A stretch of DNA of 7,170 nt from Deltaproteobacteria bacterium (GTDB taxonomy: Bacteria; Desulfobacterota; Dissulfuribacteria; Dissulfuribacterales; UBA3076), in assembly GCA_021159445.1 (NCBI GenBank), contig JAGGRV010000067.1, forward strand, positions 1-7,170. Direction: 5' to 3'. The notes beneath the pieces are model-generated. The model was not told where the DNA came from. It ran no database searches and worked only from the letters and a program-made list of their open reading frames with translations. A program made the position numbers and the translations under genes. Positions 4,820 to 7,170 of this stretch are shown here, one piece after another (the first letter of the stretch is position 1; each line of letters begins with the position of its first letter).

Positions 4820-5380
4820 ATGCCGGACAGGATAATTCACAGCTGGCACTTTACCCCCGTAGTGCAGATAGGGGAGCGCGTCCTCCTCCTGACAAACGAG
4901 GGAGACATCCCGGCGAGGGTTACATGGATCGAACCAATTCCGTGGATCGAGGTCGACTTCGGGCCGATAGAGGCTGGGAAGACCACAGATGAGCGCGAAA
5001 TGGTAGAGCTCTATGTGGAGGACAACGAATTCGCACAATACAGGATGAGGATCCTCACTAACAACGTGGTGCTGTGGAGGCACGCCTGTCCGAAGGCCGT
5101 GGTGTACTACGCGACAAAGGAGACATACCCATACGTGCCGCCGGCATCAACATATGACGCGATAGACGCCCTGAAGAGAGACCAGCTGACCGAGTTCTTC
5201 CAGTACGAGGACACGAAAAGGTTCATGCAGCTCAGGAACATCGGCACCACTGACGTGAGCGAGGCAAAGGTGGCCTTCTACGGCTACATCTTCAAGTTCG
5301 AGAAGCTGCCGAGGGCAGAAAAACCCTACACGGTCATACCGTGCGTCGCGAGGAAGGCGAGGGGTGGTGAAAGAACATGA
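4820..5380 (+). CDS. Putative virion structural protein, beta-rich (186 aa)
   Basis: Residues 5-100 look like alternating strands (IIHSWHFTPVVQIGERVLLL, RVTWIEPIPWIEVDFGP). A helical and aromatic segment follows around 112-131 (YDAIDALKRDQLTEFFQYED). A last strand group then runs RFMQLRNIGTTD, KVAFYGYIFKFEKL and YTVIPCVA. The stretch 'Y-E-D-x-x-R-F-M-x-L-R-N-x-G ... V-A-F-Y-G-Y' is like the C-terminal beta domains of phage tail and virion proteins as I remember them; no named family is claimed. There is no signal or membrane segment. ATG at 4820 follows GAGGTGAT by five bases. The stop overlaps the next start (ATGA), so the two products are probably made in balanced amounts and may sit together in the particle. 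Confidence 0.75.
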   Translation: MPDRIIHSWHFTPVVQIGERVLLLTNEGDIPARVTWIEPIPWIEVDFGPIEAGKTTDEREMVELYVEDNEFAQYRMRILTNNVVLWRHACPKAVVYYATKETYPYVPPASTYDAIDALKRDQLTEFFQYEDTKRFMQLRNIGTTDVSEAKVAFYGYIFKFEKLPRAEKPYTVIPCVARKARGGERT

Positions 5381-5853
5381 GCGAACTCCTTCCCCTGGTA
5401 AAGTTCCCAGAGCTCCAGAACCTCCTCAACTTACTCTTTTTTCCACTCAACAAATACTGGTATTGGTACCCGGTGAGGAAGACAAATAGGACGGTCAGGC
5501 CACAGGGTCGGATCAAGCTTATCGACGTCAAAGAGTCCGGCTGGATCTTCTGGCTCACGCTCTGGGTGGACAACCCGGACGCCACCCTCGTCCTCGACCT
5601 GCACTCCGACACGTCAAACGAGTATGAGATCTCGGTAAGGGACTTGAAAGACATGGGGATGCTGAACATCGGGCAGGGGTTCTTCAACCTGCTCCGCTAT
5701 GACGACACAAACAACGAGTATGTGATCTCGTTCTTCCCGGCGACGTTCGGGATCCCTTTCAGGGCCGGGAACAGGTGCTACCTGTATAACCCCACAGGGG
5801 TGGACATCACGCTCAAGGCGTTCCACTCGTGGCTGATCCTGCTGAGGAGGTGA
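5377..5853 (+). CDS. Putative virion structural protein with aromatic N-terminal segment (158 aa)
   Basis: An N-terminal helix (FPELQNLLNLLFFPLNK, about residues 10-26) runs into an aromatic KYWYWYPV stretch. A beta-rich body follows: GRIKLIDVKESGWIFWLTLWVDNPDATLVLDL in short strands, EYVISFFPATFGIPF, and a closing TLKAFHSWLILL. The pattern 'SGW-x-x-W-L-x-L-x-V-D-N-P ... L-D-L' with a late Y-V-I-S-F-F-P resembles beta-sandwich virion proteins. The hydrophobic start is too short and too broken by charge to call a signal peptide. It begins at an ATGA overlap with the gene before and ends LLRR, because the stop lies in the next gene's AGGAGGTGAT ribosome site. No named family is recognised; a baseplate, connector or coat role is possible. 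Confidence 0.75.
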   Translation: MSELLPLVKFPELQNLLNLLFFPLNKYWYWYPVRKTNRTVRPQGRIKLIDVKESGWIFWLTLWVDNPDATLVLDLHSDTSNEYEISVRDLKDMGMLNIGQGFFNLLRYDDTNNEYVISFFPATFGIPFRAGNRCYLYNPTGVDITLKAFHSWLILLRR

Positions 5854-5857
5854 TCCC

Positions 5858-6826
5858 ATGACGGACATCCTCGGCATCATCGACTACGACAAGCTGAAAG
5901 AGAAGTTCCCGGAAATCGACGTGGCGCTCTCGGTCATCCTCAACGAGATAGCGGCGAGGGCCAGCGAGGCCACGGTATCGGCGATACTCTCCCAGCTGGA
6001 TCTAACGCTATCGGAGCTGAGGGACGCGGTAACGGCCCCGGCCCCGGACAGCAAGACCCTCGCCGACCTCTATGAGAGGCTCGAAAGCATCAGGGCCCAG
6101 CTCGACACGACCTTGAGCTCGAGGGCGTCCGAGGCCACCGTTTCAAGCATCCTCGGGCAGCTCGACATAACACTTACGGAGTTGAGGGACGCAATTAGGG
6201 GGGCGGGGAACAAGACCCTAACGGACTTGGACGCATCTATTACTGCGATCAAAAACGCTTTGGCGTCTATTGGCACCGATAAGCTTCTAACAACGCCCGA
6301 CAACCCGCCAAACCTCGATATTACACTTTCAGCTCTAAGAGACAGTCTAAGGGGAACTGGGGATAAGACACTCACGGATTTGGACACAAGACTGGCGAGC
6401 ATTCTCGGGCAGCTCGACATAACACTGTCCCAGCTGAGGGACGCCCTGAAGCCCACTAGAACCGCGCCAGTCCAAGAGCTAAGCGCATACTCAATAGTTG
6501 CAGGGGGAACGGCAGAGTTCGCGGTTAATGCTTCAGAAACGGACGGCTTTTCCGCTCTGGTTGTGACCGTGAAAGCCACCTATGATGCTTCGGCAACCCA
6601 GGGAGTGAGAGTTAGATGGCTTTATTCGCCCGACGGAACCAATTTCGATAGTGTTGAAGATGCTGAAGCGGCCGGGAATTATGAGGATCTATCATTCACT
6701 GCTGGAGCCACAAGAGTGAGGACTGTCCTAATCCCCCTGTTCATGCCACATGTCAAGGTACAAGTTGTAAATCTAGATACGAGCTATGCAGTTACCGTGG
6801 ACGTCTGGAGAGTGCTGATGAGGTGA
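5858..6826 (+). CDS. Fibre-like protein: repeated coiled-coil stalk plus beta C-terminal domain (322 aa)
   Basis: Residues 1-30 are a helical attachment part. Residues 34-200 hold repeats: RASEATVS at 34 and 89; the unit LD[IL]TLSxLRDA or close variants at 48, 102, 153 and 186; and KTLTDLD at 119 and 170. The spacing of Leu/Ile and Ser/Thr suits a trimeric coiled-coil stalk, as in phage tail fibres. Residues 205-322 are a beta-rich domain with RVRWLYSPDGTNFDS, then AGNYEDLSF, then VKVQVVNLDTSY and VDVWRVL. That part looks like a terminal or intermediate knob that could bind a host surface. ATG at 5858 sits three bases after AGGAGGTGAT. Codons turn more AT-rich after about 6230. The fibre role is inferred from repeat architecture, not from a named family. 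Confidence 0.78.
   Translation: MTDILGIIDYDKLKEKFPEIDVALSVILNEIAARASEATVSAILSQLDLTLSELRDAVTAPAPDSKTLADLYERLESIRAQLDTTLSSRASEATVSSILGQLDITLTELRDAIRGAGNKTLTDLDASITAIKNALASIGTDKLLTTPDNPPNLDITLSALRDSLRGTGDKTLTDLDTRLASILGQLDITLSQLRDALKPTRTAPVQELSAYSIVAGGTAEFAVNASETDGFSALVVTVKATYDASATQGVRVRWLYSPDGTNFDSVEDAEAAGNYEDLSFTAGATRVRTVLIPLFMPHVKVQVVNLDTSYAVTVDVWRVLMR
6146..6174 (+). repeat. 29-base direct repeat in the fibre gene, copy A
   Basis: These 29 bases, starting AGCATCCTCGGGCAGCTCG, recur at 6398-6426 with one mismatch (C to T at the sixth base). They code for the SILGQLDIT part of two stalk repeats. Such near-identity at DNA level points to recent duplication or gene conversion. Confidence 0.8.
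6398..6426 (+). repeat. 29-base direct repeat in the fibre gene, copy B
   Basis: Second copy of the element at 6146, 252 bases apart (84 codons), so the reading frame is kept. Recombination between the copies would remove or add one stalk segment of 84 residues. Confidence 0.8.
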
Positions 6827-6832
6827 CGCTAA

Positions 6833-7170
6833 ATGCCGTTCGATGCGATTTCATACTTGCTCGCCAAAAAGGCATTAGAAAGGGGCATTAGGTTACCAAC
6901 CCTGAAGGATCTGGTCATCGACACGGATAAGGACTGGCAGGGCCATAGGATAAAGAACTTGGGAGAGCCTACAGAACCATATGACGCAGCTAGGAAGATA
7001 TATGTGGACGTTGCGACGACTGGGCTGGGGATCAACTTCTACCTCTTGGACGAGGCGGACACGGAAGTCCCGGCATACAAGCAGATGTCAATCACACCGC
7101 CAGAACTTTCGGAGGCTTACGTCGAGACTTCGCAGAACAGTGCCGGGGATTATGAGATAGAGGCGTGGAT
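6833..7170 (+). CDS. Tail-fibre/collar-like protein, N-terminal part (3' end outside window)
   Basis: An open frame from ATG at 6833 runs 112 codons to the window edge without a stop. GAGGTGA (6820-6826), which also contains the stop of the fibre gene, lies six bases upstream. After an N-terminal helix (ISYLLAKKALERG) residues 29-60 read IDTDKDWQGHRIKNLGEP then TEPYDAARKIYVDV. This is the well-known 'd-x-d-l-x-g-x-x-I-x-N-l-x-x-P-x-x-p-x-D-A-x-x-K-x-Y-V-D' signature of phage tail-fibre and collar-type proteins, which precedes the shaft. The remainder (residues 61-112) is mixed, with beta-like stretches. It probably works next to the 322-residue fibre, as second fibre, spike or receptor-binding protein. 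The motif is clear; its role in an archaeal particle is inferred. Confidence 0.75.
   Translation, partial: MPFDAISYLLAKKALERGIRLPTLKDLVIDTDKDWQGHRIKNLGEPTEPYDAARKIYVDVATTGLGINFYLLDEADTEVPAYKQMSITPPELSEAYVETSQNSAGDYEIEAW

Noticed and set aside
4235..5083. A 282-residue minus-strand open frame
   Set aside because: It runs antisense through three well-supported plus-strand genes with good ribosome sites, has no ribosome site of its own, and its composition (many Ser, Pro, Thr) is that of a shadow of G/C-ending codons.
5334..5880. Minus-strand open frames of 117 and 88 residues
   Set aside because: Both are antisense to the 158-residue structural gene and lack ribosome sites.
6070..6579. A 169-residue minus-strand open frame with repeats
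   Set aside because: Its repeats merely mirror the stalk repeats of the fibre gene on the plus strand.

Overview
The window looks like part of a virus or integrated provirus of a hyperthermophilic archaeon. This rests on several features seen in the sequence. Arginine is written mostly as AGG and isoleucine often as ATA. GGAGGTGAT-type Shine-Dalgarno sites sit a few bases before most starts. Archaeal BRE/TATA elements (CGAAA followed by an AT-rich box) occur in two divergent gaps. The genes are small, tightly packed and mostly unrecognisable. A Thermococcales-like host is my best guess from promoter and codon style, but it is inference only. No integrase, terminase, portal, polymerase, tRNA, CRISPR array or insertion sequence is visible.

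Layout. (1) Positions 1-362, plus strand: the tail of an AbrB-type DNA-binding protein, joined by an ATGA overlap to a small helical protein. (2) Positions 368-2394, minus strand: a four-gene cluster read away from a divergent promoter near 2432-2439. Its order is a ribbon-helix-helix (RHH) protein, a coiled-coil protein, a helical protein with two copies of a DWE motif, and a 330-residue protein of unknown function. (3) Positions 2462-3438, plus strand: three small proteins, the last two rich in proline. (4) Positions 3439-3678, minus strand: a second RHH regulator, whose stop codon abuts the stop of the preceding plus-strand gene. (5) Positions 3788-7170, plus strand: a compact cassette of seven genes that look like virion structural proteins. 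It begins behind a strong-looking promoter that faces the RHH gene. It runs through a candidate coat protein, two small proteins, two beta-rich proteins and a long fibre with heptad-like repeats and a beta-rich C-terminal domain. It ends in a protein, cut by the window edge, carrying the 'nlgePtepyDAarkiYVD' signature typical of phage tail-fibre and collar proteins.

How the genes may work together (inference): the plus-strand cassette from 3788 would build the particle and its host-recognition fibre. The divergent RHH protein would probably control it from the shared promoter. The minus-strand cluster would be an early or accessory module whose members may dock to one partner through a repeated DWExV[IL] motif. 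Translation of the structural genes looks coupled: stop codons lie inside the next gene's ribosome site, or stops and starts overlap as ATGA.

Two real genes are easily missed: a 59-residue protein at 4614-4793, and the edge-truncated fibre-like protein from 6833. Several starts were moved downstream of the longest possible ORF, because the longest ORF would begin inside the ribosome-binding site.
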